Shown one piece after another: positions 54,577 to 64,000 of a stretch of 64,000 bases of DNA. Every line of letters begins with the position of its first letter. Position 1 is the stretch's first letter. The DNA is from Cyanophora paradoxa (lineage: Eukaryota; Glaucocystophyceae; Cyanophorales; Cyanophoraceae). Below the pieces are notes generated by a model. It ran no database searches. It had not been told where the DNA came from and was given only the letters and a program-made list of their open reading frames with translations. A program made the translations under genes and the position numbers. The stretch spans positions 186,001 to 250,000 of the forward strand of contig QPMI01000601.1 of the NCBI GenBank assembly GCA_004431415.1, read 5' to 3'.

Positions 54577-57500
54577 ATGCCGAGCTTCCTGCGCCGCCGC
54601 AACAGCGGGAGCGGGCTTCACAAGCCTCCGGATGGCCTGCCTCAGACGGGCACCTCGCATTCCATCTACGACTCGTCTTACGTCGGTTCGCCCGTGGCCG
54701 ACCGGCCGCACTCATCTCACGCGCGAGCTTCTCTTAGCTTTCTGGCTGCTGTCTGACGCCGCGCTCGAGCAGCGGGCGGCGCGGGGTCCGTTGGCGGCGG
54801 TCGGCTCATCCTCGTGACGGGGGCAACCGGCCACCAGGGCGGGAGCGTCGTGCACCACCTCCTCCAGCAGGGGCAGTTCCGGGTGCGTCTGCGTCTCTCA
54901 GGTCCCAGCGGGCCCCGCCACGCCGACGCAAGCACTGACGCTCATGAGCTTTCAGGTGCGGGCGCTCACGCGCAGGCCGGACAGCCCGAAGGCCCGGGCC
55001 CTGGCGTCGCGCGGCGTGGAGGTCGTGCAGGGCGACTTCGTGCGCCCGCGGGCCCTCCCTCGCCCGCCCGCCGCCGCCGGGCGCTGAGCGCCGCCGCGCC
55101 CGCCCCCGCCCGCGCCCGCGCAGAACGACTACGAGTCGGTCGTCCGCGCCTGTGCGGGATGCTACGGCGTCTTCGCGGTGACGAACTTCTGGTGGGCCGC
55201 CCCCTCCCCGCCCCGGCCCCGCCCCCGCCCCGGGCCCGCCGCGCCCGAGCCTCCGCCCGGGCGGCAGGGAGCACGGGGCGCAGGAGAGCGTGCACGGGCA
55301 GCGGATCGCGCAGGCGGCGCAGCAGTGCCGGGTGCAGCACCTCGTGCTCTCGACGCTGGAGTCGGTCTCGCAGGCGACGCGCGGGCGCGTCACCGAGGCC
55401 CGCCAGTTCGACGGCAAGGCCGAGGCGCGCCGGCCCCCACGCCCCCCAGGGTCCCGTGCGGCCCCTGATCATGACGGCCCCCGCGAAGGTGGCGGAGCTC
55501 GTCAGGAACATGCGCATCCCCGCCACCTTCATCCGGCCCGCCCTGCCCCGCCCCGCCCCGCCCCGCCGCTGAGGCGGGCCCCTTGCGCAGGCCCTCCTTC
55601 AACTACGAGAACTTCCGCTCTCTCTTTAAGGTGCGGCGCAGCCTGTACCCCCTCTCCCCCCCCCCGCCCCCGGGGCGAGGGGGCGGGGGTACGGCAGCCC
55701 TCGATGGACACGGACGGCCACACCGTCGTCTTCCGCCTCCCGGTGCGCGGGGGCGGGAGGAAGAAAGGCGCCCGCCCGGATTCGAACCTGCGCCTCACGA
55801 GGGAGCGGCCTGCAGCTCGGGAGCAAGCAGCTCTTCATGATCGCAGCGGAGGACATCGGCGGGATCGTCGCGAGCGTCTTCGCCGGCGGCCAGCAGCACA
55901 TCGGTGCGGGCCTCGCGCCGAACCCCCCTGGGACGGGGATCGAGCAGCGGTGACGGCATACCCCTCCCGGCAGGCCTGAACGTGGGCGTGGCGGGGGACC
56001 GCCTCTCGGGCGCCGAGATCGCCGCCGCCTTCTCCCGCGGTGCGCCGCCGTACCCCTCCTCTCTTTAGGCTGTACCCCTCCCGAACGGCGCGCCCGCAGC
56101 GACGGGCCGCCCCGCGCGCTTCGAGTCCATCTCGCTCGACAAGTTCCGGCAGTTCCGGTACCCCCCGCCGCCAGCACCAGTCCGGACAAGCAACCGAGCT
56201 CAGCGAACCAACGGCAGGGACGGGGCGGAGATTGCGGCGATGTTCGACTACTACCAGAACTACGCCCCGGAGCGCGACCCAGCCACCAGGCCCGCCCCGC
56301 CCGGCCGCCGCCGCCCGGCCTCGGCCTCGGCCTCGCGCTGAGGGGGGCGGCGGGGGCAGCCGGCGGCTGTACCCGGCGCTGCGGGGCTTCGAGGCGTGGG
56401 TGCGGGAGACGGGGTGGACGGGCCCGGCCCCCAAGCTCGCGGCCGCGGAGAGCTCCTCCATCCTCTCCTCCTTCCTCGGCCTCTTCGGGACGAGCCCCGA
56501 GAAGGCGTCGCCGGCCCCGCCCCCGCCTCCGCCCGTCCTCGATCCCTACTCCACGCCCTCCAGCAGAGCTTCCGCCCCGCCCCGCCCTCCCCGCCCCCGC
56601 CTACCACGCGCCCCGGCCGCGGCGCCGGCCCGCGGCCGGCCTCGCCCTCCCGCAGCGCGCCGCCCCGACGGCGATGGCGCACCCGCCCTCAGCGCCGTCG
56701 AGCAACGCGGTGCTGGTGATGGGGGTGACGGGGAACCAGGGCGGGGCCGTCGCCTCGGGGCTCCTCGCCGCGGGCCGCTGGGAGGTCCACGGCCTCACCC
56801 GCCGCCCCGCCGACGCCAAGGCCCAGGAGCTCGCCCGCCGCGGCGTCCGCATCGTCCAGGCGCGCGCAGCGTGCCCCGCAGGCCCCGCGCTCCCCCCCTC
56901 ACTGTCCCCGACCTCGCAGGGCGACCTCGCCGACTCGAACTCGCTCGTGGAGGCGATGCGCGGTGCCGGCCCCCTCCGACCCCGCCGCCCGCCCGGCCCA
57001 GCGAACCCTCCCCCCCCCCCCCCCCCCCCCCCCCGCAGGGAAGCGGGCGGTCTTCTGCGTGCTGCCGTTCATGGGCGACTACGCGCTGGAGGTGGCCCAC
57101 GGGCGGCGCGCCGTGGCGGCGGCGCGCCAGGCCGGCGTCCAGCACTTCATCCTCAGCGGCGGCGACGACGTCTCCGGCGTCTCCAAGGGCAAGATCAGCG
57201 GCGCGGCCCACTCTCCCTTCTCCTCCTCCTCGCCTCCGCCCCGTCTTCTGAGGCGGCGGCGCAGAGTGCTCGTTCATGGACGCGAAGGCGGCGGTGGAGC
57301 GCGAGCTCGCCGCCTCCGGCATCCCCTTCACCGTCCTCCGCCCCGGTGCCCTCCCTCAGTCTAGAGGCGCCCCCGCGAAAGCCCCCGCCTGAGGCCCCGC
57401 AGGGTGGTACATGGAGAACGTGGCGACGAACTCGGCGCCGCAGCCGCGGGGCGACGGGGCGCTCGTCTTCCGCCTCCCGCTGAAGCCGGCGGGGCGGCTC

Positions 57501-59179
57501 CCGCTCTTCGCCTGCGCCGACCTCGGGCCCATCGTCGCCGCCATCCTCGACGCCCCCTTCCGCTGGATCGGTGCCCCGCCCCTCTTCCGCCGGCTCGACG
57601 CGCCCCCGCGAGCCGCCCGCCCCGCCGCAGGCCAGTCGGTGGACTGCACGGGCGAGCACCTCTCCATGAAGCACCTCGTCGAGACCTTCTCCAGGGGTAC
57701 ACCTTTTCAGTTGGGGGGGGGGGGGGGGGCATCGCCAGCTCGGGGGTGACGGGGCGCCGCCAGTGACGGGCCGCCGCGCCGCCTACGAGGAGATCTCCAA
57801 GTCCCAGTTCCGCAAGATCGTGCGCTCGTACCCCGCGCCCCGCCCGACCCGTACCCCCCGAGCCCGAACGCGTTCTTCCTCCCCCGCAGCCGACGCCGCT
57901 GGCTGTACCCCTCGCCGCTTTCTACGCGTACTTCGAGGTCCGTGTGCCCCCTGTCCTATGCCGCAGTGCCCGGCGATCCGATTCGGCCGTAGGCGTACCC
58001 CGAGCGCCGCGACACGCGCGCCTGCCGCGACGTGTACCCCCGCGTCCGTACCTTCGAGCAGGTGCCGCGCACGCGCTTCGGGGGCCCCGCCGGCGCTGAG
58101 GCGGGGCGCAGTGGCTCATGGAGACGGGGTACAAGGGCCCGGACCAGCCGGGGACGGCGGCGGGGCCCCCGAGCGCCAACACGCCGGCCGCGGAGCCGGC
58201 GCGGCGCCTGAGCTTCGGGCAGGGCCCGCCGGCGCGGGCGCCGGACGCGTACCAGACGCCGCCGCAGGCGTACCAGGCGGCCGTGCCGGCGCAGTACCTC
58301 ACGCCGACGCCGGCCAGGCCTACGGCGCCCCCGCCCCGCGCCGCAGCCGTCCTACGCGGCGCCCCCGCCGCCCCGCCCCGCCTCGCCCATGCCGGCCTAC
58401 GCCCCCCGACGGCCGCGATGCCGGCGCCGCCGGGCGGCGTGCACGGCTCGTACCGGCCGGACGACAGCAGCCGGTCGCTGTACGGCTCGGTCCGCGGGGG
58501 CGCCGGGGGTCCGCAGATCTCGGGGCGGGTGTGGCGGGACGCGGGGCCGGCCTCGGCGACGGCGGCTCTCTTCGGGGACCCCCTCAGCGGCACCCGCCCC
58601 AACATCGCCTCCTCCGTCCGCCCCGCGAGCCCCCTCCCTTCGTACCGGCCGCCCGCGCAGGGCCCGCCGGCCTCCCCGGGGCCCCCGCCCCCGCCCCGCT
58701 GGTCCCACGACGCCAGCGACTCGCAGCCGTACGGGTACTACGCCCCTCCCGAGCTCGCCCCCTCGCCGCACACCAGCTGGCGCCCCGCGGGGCCGGCCGC
58801 CCCGCCCGCCATCGGCTCGGCCGCCGGCCTACCCCGCGCCTCCTCGGGGGGCGCCCAGACGAGCTCCATCTACACCTCGTCCTACAAGGCGGCCGGGCCC
58901 GCCGCCGGCGCCGGCGCCCCCCATGGCCAGGGCGCGTCCATCTACACCTCCTCGTACGGGGCCCCGCAGGGCGGATCCATATACACGACCTCGTACGGGG
59001 CGCAGCCGCCCGGGGCGGGGGCCCCGCAGGGCGCCTCGATCTACACCTCGTCGTACGGGGCGGCGGCGGCCGGCGGCATCCACGCCTCCTCCTTCGCCCC
59101 GCAGGCCCCGGGGCGCGTCTCGGGGCGGGACTCGGGCGTCCACGCGCCGGGCGCCCGCGGGCCCGTCATCTGGGACTAG
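54577..59179 (+). CDS. Tandem NmrA-like Rossmann protein with SIYxSSY repeats
   Basis: Exon 1 is MPSFLRRRNSGSGLHKPPDG, then SIYDSSYVGSPVADR. The first NmrA-like domain has ILVTGATGHQGGSVVHHLLQ (NAD(P)-binding loop), VRACAGCYGVFAVTNFW, VQHLVLSTLESVSQ, MRIPATFIRP, AAEDIGGIVASVFAGGQQ and LRGFEAWVRETGW. A second domain starts about 56.67 kb: AVLVMGVTGNQGGAVASGLL, KRAVFCVLPFMGDYALEVAH, VQHFILSGGDDVSG, FMDAKAAVERELAASGIPFT and CADLGPIVAAILDAP. The C-terminus is Pro-rich and carries four copies of (A/S/G)SIYT(S/T)SYxA (58.86-59.07 kb), echoing SIYDSSY in exon 1. It stops at TAG 59177. The NmrA family are redox-sensing or atypical SDR proteins that lack the YxxxK catalytic pair. A gene break before the second domain (Met at 56674) is possible, but no intergenic DNA is visible. 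Confidence 0.75.
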
Positions 59180-61130
59180 GCCCCGCCGCGCTCTAGATCT
59201 CTCTCTGCGTCTTTTCATTCTCACGCACCACCAAGTCGTTTTGTTGCCCCGCCGCGCCGCCGCGCCGGAGTCGCGGCCACGCTGACAAGCTTAAGCGCGC
59301 GAGTCCCTGCGGAGCAGGAGTGGCCTGGAGTTGATTTATAAATTTAAACGTGATCATCGGATACTAGTAGTGGCCAGTGGGGGTTCTTTTTCTAGGTCTT
59401 CGACTCGCGCTCGCCCCCCGCTCGTCTCAGGATGTGCAAGGTGGGGTCTAAATAATAGAGACAGCATCTAGATCTGCAGCTGCAGCTAACTTAGTAACGC
59501 TCGATCTCGCAGCAGGACAGATTTAGACAATCCGACGGGTAGCAAGGGGGGATATTAAAAGCAGCTGATTATTTAAAATTTGAATGCAATTTTGAGCCCT
59601 GGATATACCCGACCATCCCTCCTGCCGTGGCCCAGCTGCAGTGGGGGGGGCCGTGTCTTAACGATAGAGTACTGTGGGGCCGAGAGGCCTCATCCCTCCT
59701 GGCCATGGAACCCTAGGCCTGGATATAGTAACAGTAGTACAATGAACTATAGTACCTTTTCACCACAGTACCAGGCCAGGCTGGGAAATTGCAACTCGGC
59801 GGCCGACGCTTACCTTTTGCTGCCAAATTTGACATTTGGGACCTGCGAACTACGGCTGGTCTGAGCTTGGAGAAGCAAAAAAATGCCACTGGAAACCTTG
59901 CCCAATGGTATATTTGTCCATTTCATTTGTTGAGTAGTAAAAAAACATTCGGTTCCAGCCCGCATAGTACTGTGGTTTCGTGTACCCATGGGACCCTTTC
60001 GCTGGCGGAAAACGCCAATCGTTTACTACAGCGAGTCGAGTCAAAAAGCTTCAGTCTGAAACTCGGGCGATTTCGTGATTGGTCAATTTAAATCAAATTG
60101 GCTGGGTATGTCATAATTGCTTACTACGGCGAGTCGAGTCAAAAAGCCCCATGCAGTCGGAAACTCGAGCGATTTCGTGATTGGTCAATTTAAATCGATG
60201 GACTTATATATATATAGCTCACAGCTCGTTTTTTTTTAACCGGTCGACCCAAGTTCACCCAACACGGCTGAAAACCGGTTAAAATGAAATCGCTCTTCGG
60301 CTACATATGCATGGGTTGGCTGGGAACGCGGGCGCCGGCTAGCCCGGCTAGCACTTATCTACCCGGAAGCTTGCCGGCTACACGCTGACGTTGGCGCACT
60401 AGCCGGCTCGAAGCGGGTGAAAAGTTATCGCGATCGCCGGCTGCCCTAGGCCTTGCCCATACGTATACAACGGGCATGTCGAGTCGATTGGGAAAACAAA
60501 ACGAGCTGTGCTGTACGGTCTGTACCCAGCTAGCAAGCGGGGGGGGTGCGGGGGGGGCGGAGCCCCCCCTGCTTGTACTAGTAGACGTCGACCTCGAGGC
60601 TCGAGCACCGCGGCCGATGGCGCGATCGATATCGCGAGGCCTCCGAGTCTTCGAGCTCTAAACTTTTTTTTTGAAACCGCCGGGCCGTCGCCGGGCGACG
60701 CCGGCCCGGCCCGGCCCGTGACTCAACTTCACTCAAGGGCCGACAGAATCCGCAAGCTTAATTCAATGGCTAGTAAAAGCTCTACATGCTTGCATTCGAG
60801 CGTCATAGCAGCATGCAATCCATGGCTATGGCGATCGTAGAGCTAGCGGTCGCGATCGTGGAGTTGCTTCCAGGACTATGGGCCCATACAACGCCGTACC
60901 GCAGTGTCAGTGGTAATGCACTCGAAAAACGATTCTTATGCTCAGAGTTCGGACTTTCCAGAGAGCATTTGGGAGGAAAGGGGGGCCAGGGCGGGCCTTG
61001 TCGGCCCTTGTGCGGCGAAGTTGTGCCGCGCGCCTTGCGCTGCAGCCTGCCAGCCTGGCAGGCTGCAGGCCCTGAGGCCGCTCACGCTACGAGTTTTTTG
61101 GACCGGCGGATCTTCGCGCCATACAAACCG
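59180..61130. other. Non-coding, repeat-bearing region
   Basis: No exon chain or RNA gene recognised. It holds a tandem duplication (60022-60195), low-GC palindromic patches (TATATATATATAG near 60208) and inverted GCCGGCTAGC-type strings at 60336-60405. Confidence 0.5.
60022..60195 (+). repeat. Tandem direct repeat, two units of about 73-75 bp
   Basis: Units at about 60022-60094 and 60121-60195 share TTACTAC(A/G)GCGAGTCGAG, then TCAAAAAGC, and end GCGATTTCGTGATTGGTCAA followed by TTTAAATC. They differ by a few bases and are separated by about 26 bp. Confidence 0.8.
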
Positions 61131-61138
61131 GATCCGAG

Positions 61139-62028
61139 TAGGGCTGTCGTCAGTCACTGACAGTCACAGTCAGAGGGTCTGACTGACCTCACTGGGTCAG
61201 CTTTTGGCTGACTGACGTTTTCTCAGTCCCATACAACACCCTGCTGGGAGCGTGCCCCCCTGCGGGCTTTTTCCATCTAAAGCTGACGTGGGTCGACCAA
61301 AAAATGATCTTCTGTCGTCGAAATCTTCAAAAGACCGCCCATGTGCATGGTAAGAGGCTAATGGAGTCTGACGTGCGCCTGGCGGGGGCCGAATCTCCTT
61401 TTCTCGTCCTTTCTGCTCGCATAACGTGCCTGGCCTGATGCTTGGCAACTTGAATGAAGTAGATAGATCGCGCTTGGGTCAATTCCTGCCAATTTCCTGG
61501 TCATTTTTCCCGGCTTTTGCACGGTAGCCTGACTAGGGTTGGTGAATTTCATGAAATTCAAAAATTTGGCGTTGAAACTGAAAGTCGACCCTTTGAAAGC
61601 TTTGAAAATTCAATTGAAATTTCAATCCGCAGTGCAGCACTTGCAGAGACCCTACGCACTTCGGAGAGTCTCTTTCACTCTAGATTGTCTCTAATCGACT
61701 TCAGTCTCACTCTCTGAGTCTCTTTACGGACTGGGAGGGCTCCTGGGAAGGCTGGAGGGGCTGGGATTCCTGGGAAGGGGGAGCTGCAACGAGGGTGCGA
61801 AAACGGCGAAATTCAATATATTTTATTATTTTTATATTCTATTTCAATGCAATTTCAACGGGCGGCGTTGAAATTGAAATTGAATTTTCAATTTCAATGC
61901 AATTTCAATGGCTTGAAATTTCAAGCTGCCAACCCTAAGCCTGACTGAACCTCGGGTTGACTGATTCAGTCACAGTCAGGGGGGCTGACGGACTGGGTCA
62001 GCCGGGGGACTGACTGACGACAGCACTA
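61139..62028. mobile_element. hAT-type MITE (outer), 890 bp including a nested element
   Basis: The left end is TAGGGCTGTCGTCAGTCA and the right end, read inverted, is TAGTGCTGTCGTCAGTCA. Both are flanked by the 8-bp direct repeat GATCCGAG (61131-61138 and 62029-62036). Inner sequence near both ends is rich in CAGTCA/TGACTG. An 8-bp target duplication with TA-G-G-type ends is the hAT superfamily pattern. No transposase is encoded, so it is non-autonomous. Confidence 0.85.
61534..61937. mobile_element. hAT-type MITE (inner), nested in the outer MITE
   Basis: 404 bp with perfect terminal TAGGGTTGG/CCAACCCTA and an 8-bp target duplication AGCCTGAC at 61526-61533 and 61938-61945. Its interior is AT-rich with many ATTGAAATT/AATTTCAAT strings near both ends, so it could fold on itself. 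It inserted after the outer element. Confidence 0.85.
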
Positions 62029-62036
62029 GATCCGAG

Positions 62037-63401
62037 TCAAGTTGATTGACTAAACTCGGCCGAGTTGCTAGACTCGTCCCGGTGTCCGAGTCAAATTAGT
62101 ACGGGCCGGTCCCGAGTCTAGCAACTCGGTGAAGATCTGATTGGACACTGAAGATCTTCGAAGATCTCCCGGAAAACTATTTGATTGGCCAGCCTTGATT
62201 TGATATATACCTAGACTCGATATTCGTTGATGTATAATAATATAGCACGCGGAATATACCAGAGCACTGACTGCCATTCGGCATACTAGGAGCATACTCG
62301 GTACCGGACAGAATCTGCCAGCTCGAGGCCAGGCCCAGTCAGCCGTTACTAACCGACAATGCCAGCGCCTGTGGGGCCCGCCGAGTTCTTGCGAAGATTT
62401 GGACCCCCAAAGAACTCGTAGCGTCAGAATCCTCAGATTGCGAGTTCCAGTGGCTGGCAGTTTTTTCCCGGCCCGGGGGCGCGCCGACGCGGCGCGGTTG
62501 CTGCCGCAGTGCTCGAGCTAGGCTGCTGCCTGCAGCTGCAGCTGCAGCCTGCAGGCTGCAGCAGCTACTACCGTGTAACACTATATTATGACGGTCAAAT
62601 TATGTCGTTATAAAACTGGACCCTTCTCTTGGTGAAATATGACGGTCCCAAATTATGTCGTCATGAAATTTTCAGGCTTGTCGATAGGGCTCCGGCCCGG
62701 GTCCTAAAACCTGGACCCGCGACCCGCGGGTCGGGTCGACCCCCTGACCCGTGACCCACGGGTCCGACCCGGGTCGCTGGGGGGGGTACCGGTTGCGCCG
62801 AAAAACCGCTAAAAAAACACGGGTTCGCTTCCGACAGAGACATTTCTGTCAGCGGCGCCCCGAACTCGGCCGGCAGCCAGTTGAGCGGCGCGGTCTTAGT
62901 CTTGCGGTTGCTCGGTTGGCTTCATAGCTATCGTGTGCATCATCCTCGTCGGCCCCCGTACTTTCTCTGGCGCAGCTCGGGTCGACGGCGTTTTGTGTGC
63001 CAGGTGCGACGCAGCCTTCGGCGTCCTCCTGAATCACTGGATCGATGTCAGGGCTAATGGCGCGCGCTCTTGGCCTCCCGCTGCGCGTTCCCGTGCAGGT
63101 CGCGCAGCGGCCGCGCCGCTGATCATGATCGGACCGCGAGGGCGGCTAGAACATGCATGCAACATTGGAGCATTGCAGCAGGATGCTCTTCCATGAGTCC
63201 AGCGAAGGCCGGCTCTCCATTGCCGGCCGCCGAGCGAAGGTGCGGCGCCGGCGGCCGCGCCCCGCGGGAGTCTTGCCACGTGCGCCCTCCCTGCTGACTC
63301 TACGCTCTTTGTAGCCACACTACGCTCCCGCGGCGCGCCGCGGGCGGCGAGCGCGCCTCGCCGTAACCGAGACCAGCTGCAGGCGCCGCGGCGCGGCTGG
63401 A
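62037..63401. other. Non-coding region with symmetrical repeats
   Basis: 62585-62665 has two copies of a unit with ATGACGGTC...AAATTATGTCGT. 62690-62775 is an array of GGGTC/GACCC (GACCCGCGGGTCGGGTCGAC). 62520-62570 is a CTGCAG array. Frames at 62849-63320 on either strand show no family motif. Confidence 0.4.
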
Positions 63402-64000
63402 CTACGGCCGAGCCAAGGTGCGGCGGCCGCGGGGCGCGGCCGCGGGCGCCGCGCGCGCTTCCGCGCGCTTTGGGCCGATGTATTCTCCTTCGCAGCGGGC
63501 GCTGGCAGCCCGGCGCCTTCGCAGCGGGTGCTTCGCAGCTGCGACTGCCTTTCGAAGCTCGGCGACTGCGGCTTCCGACTCCTTGAGCTGCAGAGAATTT
63601 TATGTGTAATTCAGTAACGGCCGCGCGGGAGCTCGAGGCCTGCAGATCTAGATAGCGCTAGCGCTGCAACTTGTTCTGGATCTCACCTCTTCCTCGGTGG
63701 AGCCCAGCTTGATCTCGAGGTCGCGTACCTGCTGCGCATGCTCCGTCTTGAGCTTCTTAACTGCCTCCTTCTGCGCGAGTTCTAGCTCGCCCTTCAAGTG
63801 TTCCAGCTCTTCTTCCTTCAAGGCGCGCTCCTTCGACAACTTCTCCTCGACCTGCCATGTACAGCGGATATTTATAAATTAAATCGACGCGCCGCCCGCG
63901 CATCACGGGGTCGCGCGGGGAGTCGCGCGCACCTCGCGCACTTGCTGCTTCCATTCTGCCTCCGTCAATTCCTTTTCCCTGCCCTTCTTCACCAGGATCG
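63402..64000 (-). CDS. Coiled-coil protein, 3' end only (gene continues beyond window)
   Basis: Three exons on the minus strand. Exon a (64000-63933) reads VKKGREKELTEAEWKQQVRE. Exon b (63851-63687) begins VEEKLSKERALKEEELEHLK and includes AQKEAVKKLKTEHAQQVRDL then EIKLGSTEEE. Exon c (63587-63402) begins LKESEAAVAELRKAVAAAKH and ends with a basic tail and TAG. Introns start GTGCGCG and GTGAGAT and end ATGGCAG and TCTGCAG. Heptads of Leu/Ala with charged residues indicate a long parallel coiled coil; the N-terminal domain that would identify the family (kinesin, myosin, golgin or other) is outside the window. Confidence 0.7.

Noticed and set aside
55755-55800. Candidate tRNA 3' half (minus strand)
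   Set aside because: The T-loop is good but the T-stem has mismatches and no cloverleaf closes; it is intronic.
62849-63320. Small frames on both strands near the right end
   Set aside because: No motif and no splice partner; they could be exons of an unknown gene but nothing in the sequence supports it.

Overview
This is a eukaryotic nuclear window. The host DNA is very GC-rich. Its genes are broken into many short exons by introns of roughly 50-150 bp, which mostly start GTGCG or GTACCCC and end GCAG. Many intergenic stretches are dense in short palindromes. I infer a GC-rich unicellular alga or related protist (haptophyte- or stramenopile-like). No marker fixes the lineage, so this is weak.

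Left edge (1-1.1 kb): an AT-rich island holding the end of a Polinton/PLV-type integrase, next to short repeats, then an abrupt change to GC-rich host DNA. At 3-9.7 kb, two nested pairs of inverted repeats bracket an unknown multi-exon membrane-protein gene (-), with a zinc-finger-like reading frame in the left arm.

Host genes follow, often in head-to-head pairs: a GT4 glycosyltransferase (-) with an MFS transporter (+); a membrane-anchored J-domain protein (-) with a polytopic membrane protein (+); then a large SLIP-GC-like dynamin-superfamily GTPase (+) and an F-box/LRR gene (+). From 30.75 to 36.62 kb lies a tyrosine-recombinase (DIRS-order) retrotransposon with split direct repeats. Its repeat copies are identical, and it carries RT/RNase H, a zinc-knuckle Gag and a frameshifted YR gene. 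The internal repeat junction sits between gag and RT, which is unusual.

The right half has an ~8 kb TmcB-like many-TM gene (-), an F-box/LRR gene running into an ankyrin-repeat gene (+), an ARMT1/DUF89-like gene (-) head-to-head with a tandem NmrA-like gene (+) that has SIYxSSY repeats, and then ~4 kb of non-coding DNA. That last stretch contains one hAT-type MITE nested inside another, each with a perfect 8-bp target duplication. The right edge holds the 3' end of a coiled-coil gene (-).

The host genes do not form one pathway. They fit a normal gene neighbourhood (secretory and sensory membrane proteins, ubiquitin adaptors, a nuclear-type GTPase) invaded by several classes of mobile element. 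Exon joins were made by eye from reading frame and splice signals, so individual boundaries may be wrong.
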